Source of the DNA: Magnetococcales bacterium HCHbin5
Lineage (GTDB): Bacteria; Pseudomonadota; Magnetococcia; Magnetococcales; Magnetaquicoccaceae
Assembly: GCA_002753505.1 (NCBI GenBank)
Contig: PEAG01000004.1
Location: forward strand, 1 to 47,784
Length of the DNA stretch: 47,784 nt
Direction: 5' to 3'
Shown: in pieces, positions 1-8,266 of the stretch
Layout of the letters: the number at the start of each line of letters is the position of its first letter
How positions within the stretch are numbered: the stretch's first letter is position 1
The notes under the pieces: generated by a model
What the model was told of the DNA's origin: nothing
The model's input: the letters and a program-made list of their open reading frames with translations, nothing else
The model's database searches: none
Program-made: the position numbers and the translations under genes

Positions 1-120
1 TGTGCGCATGCTGACGAAAGAAGATGGTCGGAGAGCCGTGTACGGGAAAACCGTACGCACGGTTCGATGAGGGGGTACTGGAAACGGGGCGAAAGCCACC
101 GCGCCTGCACTCTACTCTAC
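1..120 (+). mobile_element. Group II intron, 3' end (partial)
   Basis: The left edge of the window carries the 3' part of a bacterial group II intron. A canonical domain V lies at 33-65. It is followed by a domain VI-like segment with an internal GGC-GAAA-GCC hairpin, and the intron ends at about 120 with TCTAC, matching the usual terminal AY. The next bases, CAAAGCCCCTGCATG, are the second half of a hairpin that is intact in the other repeat copies (around 11200 and 34430), which places the 3' splice junction at about 120/121. Domains I-IV and any reverse transcriptase would lie left of the window, so intron class and activity cannot be judged. The exact junction is inferred from the repeat comparison. 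Confidence 0.85.
33..65 (+). ncRNA. Group II intron domain V (catalytic hairpin)
   Basis: The lower stem GAGCCGTG pairs with CACGGTTC, including the AGC catalytic triad at 34-36. A two-base CG bulge at 56-57 follows the upper stem TACGG/CCGTA, which is capped by a GAAAA loop. Size and layout fit the roughly 34-nt domain V of bacterial group II introns. Confidence 0.88.
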
Positions 121-528
121 CAAAGCCCCTGCATGAACTGCGCGTTTTCCCAAAGCAAATTTTCGCAGAAAATTTGCGCAACGCGCACAAAACCGCCCCG
201 CAGGGGCGACCTTGGGAGGGCGGCAGCCCGACGCGCACGGTTATGTCGTGGAAAATATTTGGATAAAAAACCAGAACCCTCGGATATTCCGCCTCTCGTT
301 TGATACAAGGCCAGGAACGGTTTTTTTTCAAACCCTCCCCTGTTTTGCCCGCTCTCAGTCGGGCTGCCGCCCTCCAGGAGTGCCCCTGCGGGGCGTTTTG
401 GGCGCGCTGCGCCCATTTGCTGCGCAAATGGGCTTCTGTGAAAGCGCGCCCGTTCATGCAGGGGCTTTGCCCCTGCACCCCACCGGGGACCGTGACGGTC
501 CCCGGACCCCTGCAATTGTTTTAAAAGA
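121..528. repeat. Dispersed hairpin-rich repeat, copy 1 (split by the intron)
   Basis: This is about 410 bp of GC-rich palindromes in two inverted arms around a less GC-rich core (about 245-345). Hairpins include CAAATTTTC-GCA-GAAAATTTG, CCCATTTG-CTG-CGCAAATGGG (approximately paired) and TGCAGGGGC-TTT-GCCCCTGCA. The same blocks recur at 11094-11659 and 34256-34935, and in diverged form at 25228-25620. The left outer part is missing because the intron 3' end joins the repeat at 120/121. The right end (CAATTGTTTTAAAAGATTAG) abuts the stop codon of the minus-strand gene at 529. Frames of 70-150 codons stay open across it in several registers but follow the repeat, not a protein. Confidence 0.85.
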
Positions 529-1482
529 TTAGGAAAAGCCCTTGCTGGCCGATTTGCCACCAAACAGACTCGTCAGCGACTTGAGCAGGCCAAAAAATCT
601 GTTCGCAAATACACCAGCCAGAAAAGAGGCAAGACAGGAGCCATACAGAGTGAGTGAAAATGAATGGTTTTTTCCCTGCCCATCGATCAATCCTGCCCCC
701 CCTTTTGCAACCAAATAGACCAAAAAACCCATGACCACGCCCGATATCATACTGCGCAACAGAAACGGATAACCGTCATCCCTGTTAAAATGACCGGCCA
801 ACGCGCCAATCACACAGGATAAAATGAGCGAAATCGCCAGCAGAGAGTTGGAGTTGTAATTGCAGACAAAAGAGACAAAGAGATCATTGATATTGTCTAT
901 AAATACATTGAACTCATGGATGCGCAGGATAAAAGGAGAACCGTCCAGCATCTTGCTTTTATTGATGGCGGTTTTACCCTGCAGGACCGAAGAGAGACTG
1001 GAGTTTCCCTCAATGGACTTGGCCTTCAGGACCAGCAGATCACGAAATGAGAAGAGATCATTTTCCAACGGTATGGAACCATTCGCAATAATGACCTGCG
1101 CAACCTGTCTGAACTTTTCAAGCAGGTCAATTTGGGATGCAAGAGCGGCTTTTGCCTTCTGGTTGTTATCCGCTTTGGAATGAGAGGATTCCAAAGCCTG
1201 CAACTCGGTTTTGTGTTGGTCAATTTCGTTATCAACAGATACCGTAAAAGCCACCCGATTGGAAATTTCAAAAGTGGATACAATGCTGGCTGGTATCAGG
1301 ATAATTAAAATGATAAAAACAAATAAATATGAAAGTACATCCAACGTGGTCAACCCTTCCTCCTCCTCCTCCTCGTACTCCTCCTCGACGTCATTCTCAG
1401 GAACTCTATTGGCAGAGGCTTCACCCAAATCAGTCGATAACTCCGCATGGAGCTTTTTAGTTTCCACAGTTTCAGATGTCAT
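529..1482 (-). CDS. Uncharacterised multi-spanning membrane protein
   Basis: I do not recognise this 317-aa protein. The start MTSETVET is chosen because GAGGAA lies six bases upstream; an ATG 40 codons earlier has no such support. Residues 1-45 are polar, with an acidic run of glutamates (about 33-42) encoded by a CTC/TCC triplet repeat at about 1360-1386. A strong membrane helix spans about 48-70. A charged, coiled-coil-like stretch (about 85-130) and a loop of roughly 110 residues follow. Three more hydrophobic segments lie in the last 110 residues. A four-helix membrane protein with a large exposed middle domain is the most I can say. Its stop codon touches repeat copy 1, and it appears to be transcribed alone. 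Confidence 0.75.
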   Translation of the reverse strand: MTSETVETKKLHAELSTDLGEASANRVPENDVEEEYEEEEEEGLTTLDVLSYLFVFIILIILIPASIVSTFEISNRVAFTVSVDNEIDQHKTELQALESSHSKADNNQKAKAALASQIDLLEKFRQVAQVIIANGSIPLENDLFSFRDLLVLKAKSIEGNSSLSSVLQGKTAINKSKMLDGSPFILRIHEFNVFIDNINDLFVSFVCNYNSNSLLAISLILSCVIGALAGHFNRDDGYPFLLRSMISGVVMGFLVYLVAKGGAGLIDGQGKNHSFSLTLYGSCLASFLAGVFANRFFGLLKSLTSLFGGKSASKGFS

Positions 1483-1819
1483 GTGCGCTTCCTCAAGGAA
1501 AAAAGGGGTGGGGACAAAATGACACAGCAACCAGAGGTTGCAACGGATTGAAAACAGGCCTGCTCGGTTGTTTATGCATGAATAATGCCAGAAAAAAACC
1601 ATGTCTTTATTGTTTTATTAATTTACAAAACCCTATTAATTGTTCATTGTGGGGTTTTAATATTAAAATAATTATAAATATTTATTTTAATTGTAAAAAC
1701 AAAGGCGGGGCATCGTCAAAGCATGATCTTCTATTGTTTGTTGGGTCTGGTCTGCTTGCTGAAGAGAGCTGAATGGGGATGGACCTCCGAACCGGAGGTC
1801 CAATTGCCCCAGCAGCATC
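1483..1819. other. Intergenic region upstream of the 529-1482 gene
   Basis: No convincing gene. About 1590-1700 is very AT-rich (runs such as ATTATAAATATTTATTTTAATTG) and should contain the promoter of the minus-strand gene at 1482, but I cannot fix -35/-10 boxes. The hairpin at 1781-1801 lies just after the actP stop. Confidence 0.6.
1781..1801 (-). terminator. Hairpin after actP
   Basis: A perfect 8-bp stem (GGACCTCC/GGAGGTCC) with a 5-base loop lies about 20 bases beyond the actP stop in the direction of transcription. No T-run follows, so this is a stabilising hairpin or weak terminator rather than a classic intrinsic one. Confidence 0.45.
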
Positions 1820-3514
1820 CTAATGGTTAACGCTTCCGGCCGCTCCAATACCGCTTTCACACCGAATGGATTGGGCCTCAAAGAGGGCGCGCTCAGCTGC
1901 CGCCCGCGGGCTGTTGTCCAATTTGGAAAACAACCAGCACCCCACAAAGGCGAGGGTCATGGAAAAGATGGCCGGATCCTTGTAGGGAAAGAGGGCTGTC
2001 TTGTTGCCAAGAACATCCACCCAGACGGTTTTTGACAACACCACCATGACGACTGTCGTGATCAACCCGAGCGAACCGCCGATCATCGCGCCACGAGTCG
2101 TCAGATTTTTCCAGTGAATGGAGAGAAACAGGATGGGAAAATTGGCGGACGCGGCGATCGCAAAGGCCAAACCAACCATGAAGGCGACGTTTTGCTTCTC
2201 AAATTGGATGCCGAGAAAAATGGCAACGATGCCAATGGCCAATGCGGCAAATTTGGAGACCCGCATCTCCGTCTGTTCGTTCACTTTGCCACCACAAATG
2301 GCGTTGGCGAAGAGGTCATGGGAAACAGCCGAGGCACCGGCCAGTGTCAACCCGGAGACCACAGCCAGAATGGTGGCAAAGGCCACCGCTGAGATAAACC
2401 CAAGGAAAAGGTCGCCTCCCGTGGCGTGCGCCAAATGAATGGCTGCCATATTGTTACCACCTGCCAGCGTTCCCTGTGCCAGATCGACATACTGGGCATT
2501 GGGAGCCACCATCATGACGGCACCAAAACCGATGATAAAGGTCAGGATGTAAAAATAGCCGATGAAGCCGGTTGCATAAAAGACCGATTTGCGCGCCTCC
2601 TTGGCATTGGGAACGGTAAAAAACCGCATCAAAATGTGCGGCAGTCCCGCCGTACCAAACATGAGTGCCAGTCCCAGAGAGATGGCCGAAATCGGATCGG
2701 TCACCAGACCGCCCGGAGCAAAAATATCCTTGCCTTCGGCAACAACCTTTTTGTGATTCGCCAGCCCACTGGATTTGATGCTCTCCAGGGCGGTCCTGAA
2801 AAACAGCTCCAGATCAAAATGGGTATGGCTGAGTGCGCTCAGGGCAATAAAGGTCGCCCCCGTGAGGAGCAGACAGGCCTTGATGATCTGTACCCAGGTG
2901 GTCGCTATCATGCCTCCGAATGCCACATAGAGAATCATCAAGGCACCAACAATGATGACCGCATATTCGTAGGGCAGACCAAACAGGGTGCGAATCAGTT
3001 GCCCCGCTCCCACCATCTGGGCTATCAGATAGAGAATGACGGTAAACAGGGTTCCCAGGGCTGACAAAGTGCGGATGGGTGCCTGCGCAAGACGAAAGGA
3101 GACAATATCGGCAAACGTGTAACGGCCCAGGTTGCGCAGCTGCTCGGCCATCAAGAACAGGATGATTGGCCAACCAACCAGAAAGCCGATGGAATAGATC
3201 AGTCCATCATATCCTCTCGCAAACACCATGGCCGAAATACCGAGGAATGAAGCGGCCGACATGTAATCACCGGCAATGGCCAAGCCATTCTGAAATCCGG
3301 TGATTCCACCACCAGCCGCATAAAAATCCTTGGTACTTTTTGTGTGGGAGGCGGCCCAGTAGGTAATCCCCAAGGTGACCGCCACGAAGGCAAAAAACAT
3401 GATAATCGCTGTGATATTGACCGAAGATTCCGTTGCCGCCGCATCTGCGGCCAACCCGGTTGAACTGTAAAAACTGCCAAATACAACAAACAAGCACCAC
3501 AAGAAACGACTCAT
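1820..3514 (-). CDS. actP: Acetate/glycolate permease ActP (sodium:solute symporter family)
   Basis: A 564-aa inner-membrane symporter, close to the length of E. coli ActP (549 aa). It has a cleavable-looking N-terminal signal (to about residue 22, ending GLAADA). Family hallmark stretches include [68 protein letters not shown] and [19 protein letters not shown], spread over about 13 membrane helices. It imports acetate and other short monocarboxylates for the Acs encoded upstream. The start ATG overlaps the yjcH stop (ATGA), so translation is probably coupled. The order acs-yjcH-actP matches the enterobacterial operon. Confidence 0.95.
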   Translation of the reverse strand: MSRFLWCLFVVFGSFYSSTGLAADAAATESSVNITAIIMFFAFVAVTLGITYWAASHTKSTKDFYAAGGGITGFQNGLAIAGDYMSAASFLGISAMVFARGYDGLIYSIGFLVGWPIILFLMAEQLRNLGRYTFADIVSFRLAQAPIRTLSALGTLFTVILYLIAQMVGAGQLIRTLFGLPYEYAVIIVGALMILYVAFGGMIATTWVQIIKACLLLTGATFIALSALSHTHFDLELFFRTALESIKSSGLANHKKVVAEGKDIFAPGGLVTDPISAISLGLALMFGTAGLPHILMRFFTVPNAKEARKSVFYATGFIGYFYILTFIIGFGAVMMVAPNAQYVDLAQGTLAGGNNMAAIHLAHATGGDLFLGFISAVAFATILAVVSGLTLAGASAVSHDLFANAICGGKVNEQTEMRVSKFAALAIGIVAIFLGIQFEKQNVAFMVGLAFAIAASANFPILFLSIHWKNLTTRGAMIGGSLGLITTVVMVVLSKTVWVDVLGNKTALFPYKDPAIFSMTLAFVGCWLFSKLDNSPRAAAERALFEAQSIRCESGIGAAGSVNH

Positions 3515-3837
3515 TTTGTCTCCTCCTTGACCTGCCGGGCCAACTCGTCAAAAGTTCCGTTTGCCCGAAAAACATAAATCCCTGTTAATACAAAGGCGAT
3601 TACGATAATGAGTACGCCTATGGGAATCCCGACGGAAATGACACTGTCCGGGGATAGTTTGTTGCCCAAAACGTTTGGTACGAAGGCTACAACCAATATG
3701 AAGGCATAATAGATGACCAGCATGATAATACTGAGCAACCAGGCAAAACGGGAGCGTTTTGCTACCAACTGCTGATATTTCGGATTGTCTCTGATCCGTT
3801 TGATAAGTTGACTGTCAACGGGATCGTTGTTCATCAT
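3511..3837 (-). CDS. yjcH: DUF485 small membrane protein (YjcH)
   Basis: A 108-aa protein with two membrane helices (about residues 28-52 and 67-93), fitting the DUF485/YjcH family that sits between acs and actP in many proteobacteria and is thought to be an accessory of the permease. The start used is the ATG at 3837, five bases after AGGAG. A GTG at 3843 is in frame but too close to that site. It follows acs by 88 bases and overlaps actP by 4. Its exact role is not established. Confidence 0.92.
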   Translation of the reverse strand: MMNNDPVDSQLIKRIRDNPKYQQLVAKRSRFAWLLSIIMLVIYYAFILVVAFVPNVLGNKLSPDSVISVGIPIGVLIIVIAFVLTGIYVFRANGTFDELARQVKEETK

Positions 3838-3925
3838 ATTCACTCCTGCAGGGTGTTGATCCGGGAATGGTCAGGTAATGCGTTATCCAACAACACGATT
3901 TCAGAGAAGGCAGTGTCTGATTTGT

Positions 3926-5863
3926 TCAGGTTGACTGCCTTGCGTGGATCAGAGCCTCTACCACACTGGGGTCGGCCAGGGTAGTCGTATCGCCCATGCT
4001 GTCCAACTCATTAGAGGCAATTTTGCGCAAAATACGTCGCATGATTTTGCCGGAACGGGTTTTGGGCAGGCCGGGGGCCCATTGCATGATGTCAATGTGC
4101 GCAATGGGACCGATCTCCTTACGAACCAGCGCGGCCAACTCTTTGCGCAAATCCTCGGAAGGCTCTTCACCCACCATCAGGGTGACAAAGGCATAGATTC
4201 CTTGCCCCTTGATGGGGTGGGGATAACCAACCACCGCGGCCTCTGCAACCTTTTCATGCAGCACCAGGGCAGATTCAATCTCGGCAGTACCCAGATTGTG
4301 CCCGGAAACAATGATAATGTCGTCCACCCGTCCGGTGATCCAATAGTAGCCATCCTCATCCCGACGACAACCATCACCTGGGAAATAGCGGCCCGGATAG
4401 GCAGCAAAATAGGTGTTGATGAAGCGTTGATGGTCACCATAAACGGAACGCATCATGCCAGGCCAGGGGCGGGTGATGGTCAAAATCCCCCCCGCTGCAC
4501 CCTCCTGCGGCACCCCCTTTTCGTCCACAATTTCCGGCACAATTCCAAAAAAGGGCAACGTGGCCGAACCGGGCTTGGTGGCAATGGCACCCGGCAGTGG
4601 TGTGATCAGAATGCCCCCGGTCTCGGTTTGCCACCAGGTATCGACGATGGGACAACGGCCCTGACCAACGACGTGAAAATACCACTCCCACGCCTCTGGA
4701 TTGATGGGTTCGCCGACCGATCCCAACAGGCGCAAAGAGGCCCGGCTGGTCTTGTTGACAAAGCCATCCCCTTGCGCCATGAGCGAACGAATGGCGGTCG
4801 GGGCGGTGTAAAAAATGTTGACCTGATGTTTGTCGATCACCTGCCAAAAACGAGAGGCATCCGGATAGGTGGGAATACCCTCAAACATCAGGGTGATGGC
4901 TCCGTTGGAAAGAGGGCCGTAGACAATGTAGGTGTGTCCGGTGATCCAGCCTACATCGGCGGTACACCAGTAGACATCGCCATCATGGTAATCAAAAATA
5001 TAGCGATGCGTCATGGTGGCGTAGAGAATGTAGCCTCCTGTGGTGTGCAAAACCCCCTTCGGTTTGCCGGTAGAGCCGGAGGTATAGAGGATAAACAGGG
5101 GATCTTCCGCTTCCATGGGCTCTGCCGGACACTCCGGGCTGGCGGCGGCGATGGCTTCGTGATACCAGACATCCCGCGCCGGTTCCATCGGTACTGCACC
5201 ACCGGTCAGGCGTACGGTAAAAACAGTATGAACCGACGGACACTCCTTGAGGGCTTCGTCCACATTGCGCCGCAGCGGAATTTTTTTGGCCCCTCGAACC
5301 CCTTCGTCCGCTGTCACCACCGCACAGCTGGCTGCATCCTGGATGCGGTCCTTGAGAGATTCCGGGGAGAAGCCGCCGAACACCACCGAATGAATCGCGC
5401 CGATACGGGCACAGGCCAACATGGCGATCGCTGCCTCGGGGATCATCGGCATATAGATGCAGACCCGGTCTCCCTTGCGTACGTTGCGGGATTTGAGCGC
5501 GTTGGCAAATCGGCAGACCTCTGCGTGCAGGGCCTTGTAGGTAATCTTTCTGGCGTTGTTGGGATCGTCTCCTTCCCACAGAATGGCAGTCTGGTCGCCA
5601 CGGGTTGCCAGGTGACGGTCCAGACAATTATACGAAACATTCAACTGCGCCCCATCAAACCAGCGAATGTGGGCCTTGTGAAAGTCCCACTCCACCACGG
5701 TGTCCCACTTTTTGAACCAATCAATAAAAGACTCTGCCTGGGAGGCCCAATAACCTTCCATGTCATTGATCGATTGGGCGTACAAAAGGTCATACTGTTC
5801 CCGATTGATCAGGGCGTGGGTTGCAACCTCTGACGGTACAGGATATTGTTTGTCGATACTCAT
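3926..5863 (-). CDS. acs: Acetyl-CoA synthetase (AMP-forming)
   Basis: A 645-aa cytoplasmic enzyme making acetyl-CoA from acetate, ATP and CoA through acetyl-AMP. The adenylate-forming core is clear: [12 protein letters not shown] (about 262-273), [24 protein letters not shown], the hinge region [19 protein letters not shown], and near the C terminus [15 protein letters not shown]. The lysine of that last motif (about 606, equivalent to E. coli K609) is the residue acetylated by Pat-type enzymes. ATG 5863 is preferred over the longer frame because AGGAAGGAGT lies 7 bases upstream. It heads the acs-yjcH-actP operon and is divergent from the acyltransferase-like pair at 6149-10137, which could modify it. 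Confidence 0.96.
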   Translation of the reverse strand: MSIDKQYPVPSEVATHALINREQYDLLYAQSINDMEGYWASQAESFIDWFKKWDTVVEWDFHKAHIRWFDGAQLNVSYNCLDRHLATRGDQTAILWEGDDPNNARKITYKALHAEVCRFANALKSRNVRKGDRVCIYMPMIPEAAIAMLACARIGAIHSVVFGGFSPESLKDRIQDAASCAVVTADEGVRGAKKIPLRRNVDEALKECPSVHTVFTVRLTGGAVPMEPARDVWYHEAIAAASPECPAEPMEAEDPLFILYTSGSTGKPKGVLHTTGGYILYATMTHRYIFDYHDGDVYWCTADVGWITGHTYIVYGPLSNGAITLMFEGIPTYPDASRFWQVIDKHQVNIFYTAPTAIRSLMAQGDGFVNKTSRASLRLLGSVGEPINPEAWEWYFHVVGQGRCPIVDTWWQTETGGILITPLPGAIATKPGSATLPFFGIVPEIVDEKGVPQEGAAGGILTITRPWPGMMRSVYGDHQRFINTYFAAYPGRYFPGDGCRRDEDGYYWITGRVDDIIIVSGHNLGTAEIESALVLHEKVAEAAVVGYPHPIKGQGIYAFVTLMVGEEPSEDLRKELAALVRKEIGPIAHIDIMQWAPGLPKTRSGKIMRRILRKIASNELDSMGDTTTLADPSVVEALIHARQST

Positions 5864-6148
5864 GCCGATGACTCCTTCCTGAATGCGGTTCCGGCGACGA
5901 CCACTCTGCATTATCGCCTATCATTGCGGGCTGATGGATGACGCATAAAACCACAAATGTCAAGTATTCGTGATAGGCCTGTACGGGATGTTGCGGCAGT
6001 CCGGGTCATTTTTGTTGCAATGTCCTGGGCATACTCATATATGATTGTTGCAGTAAATTTGTGGCGGACAGGGTGCAGAGTGTCGGCAATCAATCATTGA
6101 TCGTTCTCCTGAGCCCGATACCAACCGAATACAGGGAAAACAATCAGC
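5864..6148. promoter_or_regulatory. Divergent promoter region between acs and the Pat-like pair
   Basis: These 285 non-coding bases must hold the promoters of both the acs operon (minus) and the 6149-10137 pair (plus). The clearest candidate is the sigma-54-like site described separately at 6062-6077. No convincing sigma-70 boxes or CRP-type dyad were identified. Confidence 0.5.
6062..6077 (+). promoter_or_regulatory. Possible sigma-54 (-24/-12) promoter
   Basis: TGGCGGACAGGGTGCA keeps the GG and GC dinucleotides exactly 10 bases apart, with TGGC and TGCA as in the consensus TGGCAC-N5-TTGCA. It would start transcription about 60 bases before the GTG at 6149. The middle of the -24 box departs from consensus, and one such match in a GC-rich spacer can occur by chance. 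Confidence 0.3.
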
Positions 6149-8266
6149 GTGACCCACAGTACAGAGCAGCTCTCTTCCCTTCTTGCACCGCGCTCCATTG
6201 CCATCGTTGGAGCTTCCCGCCATGCGGGAAAGTGGGGGCATCGCCTGCTCGCCAATGTTGTCTCTGGCGGGTTTGCCGGCAGCATCTATCCCGTCAATCC
6301 CCACGGTGGTGCCATCCTGGGGCAGGCTGTTTATTCTGAGCTTGCCGCCGTTCCACGGGGGGTTGAACTGGTACTCTTGCTGCTCCCTGTGGCCCAGATA
6401 TGGCAACAGGCCAAAATGGCCGTGGCACGGGGCATTGCCGCCCTGGTGGTGTTGACGGAAGGATTCGATGATCATACGCAGGAGGGGCTCGAACGGGCGG
6501 CTGCCCTGGCCAAACTGTGTCGGGAACGCAATGTACTGCTGCTGGGCCCCAACTCCCTGGGGATTGTACATCGACAATGGGCTCTCAATGGCTCCCTGGC
6601 CCCTGTCATGCCACCTGTTGGCGGCCTCTCTCTCTTTTCTCAATCCGGGGCGGTATGTGCAGCGGCGTTGGATTGGATGGTGTCCCGCCAGTTGGGCATC
6701 GCCAAAATGGTCAGCCTGGGCAAACAAGCCAGTATTACGGAGCTTCACTGTCTCTCCTACCTGGCCCATGACCCGGACACCAGCCTCATCGCCTGTCATC
6801 TGACCGGGATCTCAGAAGGCAGCAACTTTCTCAAAGCAGCCATGGAGGCCGCCCACAATAAACCGGTGGTTCTGTTGCTGGGTGATGAGGGCAGCAACGG
6901 CTGCAACGCCCCCTCCGCGCACTCAGCCAGTCGGTTGAGGGAGTCGCCCGCCGTTCGGGCCGCCATCCGTGACCGTACGGGTATTATTCTGACCACCGAT
7001 TTTCAAGCGTGGATGGATATACTGCTGCTGCTGGCTCGTTCTCCCTTGCCGGGCAACAACCGGGTAACGGCCATCACCAACGGTAATCCCGGGCTGTTGA
7101 CCGCCACCCTGCTGGAGCGTCATGGCCTGCATTTGCAGCACCCTGCAGAACCGATGGCCGCAACAGTGCGGTCCCAACTGGCTTCTGTCTGTTTACCGAA
7201 TGCTCCGTTGGATTTGCGCACCGTTGCGCAACCCGAACACTATCGTTTGGCGGTGGATGCGCTCCGGCATGATACCTGGACAGATGCCATTGTCGTATTG
7301 ATATTTCCCCACTTTTTGACCCATCCCGCAGAGACCGTGCACGCTTTGGCCACCGCTGCCGCCGGCGGGAAGCCCCTGTTGGTGATTGTGATGGGAGGGG
7401 ATCGGGCGCAACCTGTGATGGCGGAACTGGACCGCCTGGGTCTGGCGGCTTTTGCCACTCCAGAGCGGGCTGTCATGGCCCTGGCCAGCCTTTACCAGTA
7501 CGGATGTTGGCGACGCCGTACGCCTCGGGTGATCTTGCCCTTTGTTGTCAACCAGGGCCGGGTTCGACGCCTGATTCAACGGTATGGCGCGTTGGGCATT
7601 CAGCAGCTTTCTGACCTGGAATCCAAGCAAATCGTGCAGGCGTATGGTGTCGCTCTCCCCGACGGAGAGGAGGCGGCCAGTATCGATGAGGCGTTGGAAA
7701 AGGCCGAACGCATGGGCTATCCGGTTGCACTGCACCTGCTTCTCCATGAACGCCTTCCGGGGCACTCCGTGGAGAGTCGCCCTGTTCATGTGGCTGGACC
7801 ACAGGCCATGCGGGATGGCTTTGAATTGCTCATGTTCCGGTTTGCCAGCCGATTGCCGGACGCACAATGGGCGGGGCTTTTTGTCGAAAAAATATTTTCC
7901 CGGGGTTATCCCGTTTCATTGGGTATGCAGCGGGATCCGCTGTTTGGTCCTCTCCTCCACATTGACGATGGCCCCTCTTTTTCCCGGGAGGCCATCTCTT
8001 GTCAGTTGGCCCCCGTGACCAGCGAAGAGGCCATGGCTCTGTTGCGTCTCCATTGCCGTCAACGCTCAGGATACCCCCTGGGCGAAACGCTGGAGGATAA
8101 CGAATTACAGGGGGCGGCGGAACTGTTGCAGCGTATTGCCCAACTGGCTCTCGATTTTCCGGCCATTGATCGGATAGGGATCACGCCCTTGCTTGTTCGC
8201 CGGGCGGGTCTGCCTCCCGTGGTCAGCACATGTGATATTCAACTGTCGCAACAGGAGAGGGTATGA
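6149..8266 (+). CDS. NDP-forming acyl-CoA-synthetase-like protein (Pat-like without GNAT)
   Basis: A 705-aa cytoplasmic protein of the ADP-forming acyl-CoA synthetase superfamily, starting at GTG. An N-terminal CoA-binding Rossmann domain (about 1-130; APRSIAIVGASRHAGKWG, GLSLFSQSGAVC) is followed by two succinyl-CoA-ligase-like domains (about 140-440) and an ATP-grasp domain (about 485-700). Key sites look weakened. The usual SHTG around the phosphohistidine reads SAHSAS, and the ATP-grasp YPVxLK reads YPVALH, losing the nucleotide-binding lysine. The HKSD-type loop is also replaced. Salmonella Pat has this same layout plus a C-terminal GNAT domain; here the GNAT is fused to the next gene, whose start overlaps by 4 bases. 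A CoA-sensing or regulatory role fits better than active ligation, but activity cannot be excluded. Confidence 0.8.
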   Translation: MTHSTEQLSSLLAPRSIAIVGASRHAGKWGHRLLANVVSGGFAGSIYPVNPHGGAILGQAVYSELAAVPRGVELVLLLLPVAQIWQQAKMAVARGIAALVVLTEGFDDHTQEGLERAAALAKLCRERNVLLLGPNSLGIVHRQWALNGSLAPVMPPVGGLSLFSQSGAVCAAALDWMVSRQLGIAKMVSLGKQASITELHCLSYLAHDPDTSLIACHLTGISEGSNFLKAAMEAAHNKPVVLLLGDEGSNGCNAPSAHSASRLRESPAVRAAIRDRTGIILTTDFQAWMDILLLLARSPLPGNNRVTAITNGNPGLLTATLLERHGLHLQHPAEPMAATVRSQLASVCLPNAPLDLRTVAQPEHYRLAVDALRHDTWTDAIVVLIFPHFLTHPAETVHALATAAAGGKPLLVIVMGGDRAQPVMAELDRLGLAAFATPERAVMALASLYQYGCWRRRTPRVILPFVVNQGRVRRLIQRYGALGIQQLSDLESKQIVQAYGVALPDGEEAASIDEALEKAERMGYPVALHLLLHERLPGHSVESRPVHVAGPQAMRDGFELLMFRFASRLPDAQWAGLFVEKIFSRGYPVSLGMQRDPLFGPLLHIDDGPSFSREAISCQLAPVTSEEAMALLRLHCRQRSGYPLGETLEDNELQGAAELLQRIAQLALDFPAIDRIGITPLLVRRAGLPPVVSTCDIQLSQQERV

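Noticed and set aside
3944-5833. 629-codon plus-strand open frame
   Set aside because: Antisense shadow of acs; acs has clear motifs and a Shine-Dalgarno sequence.
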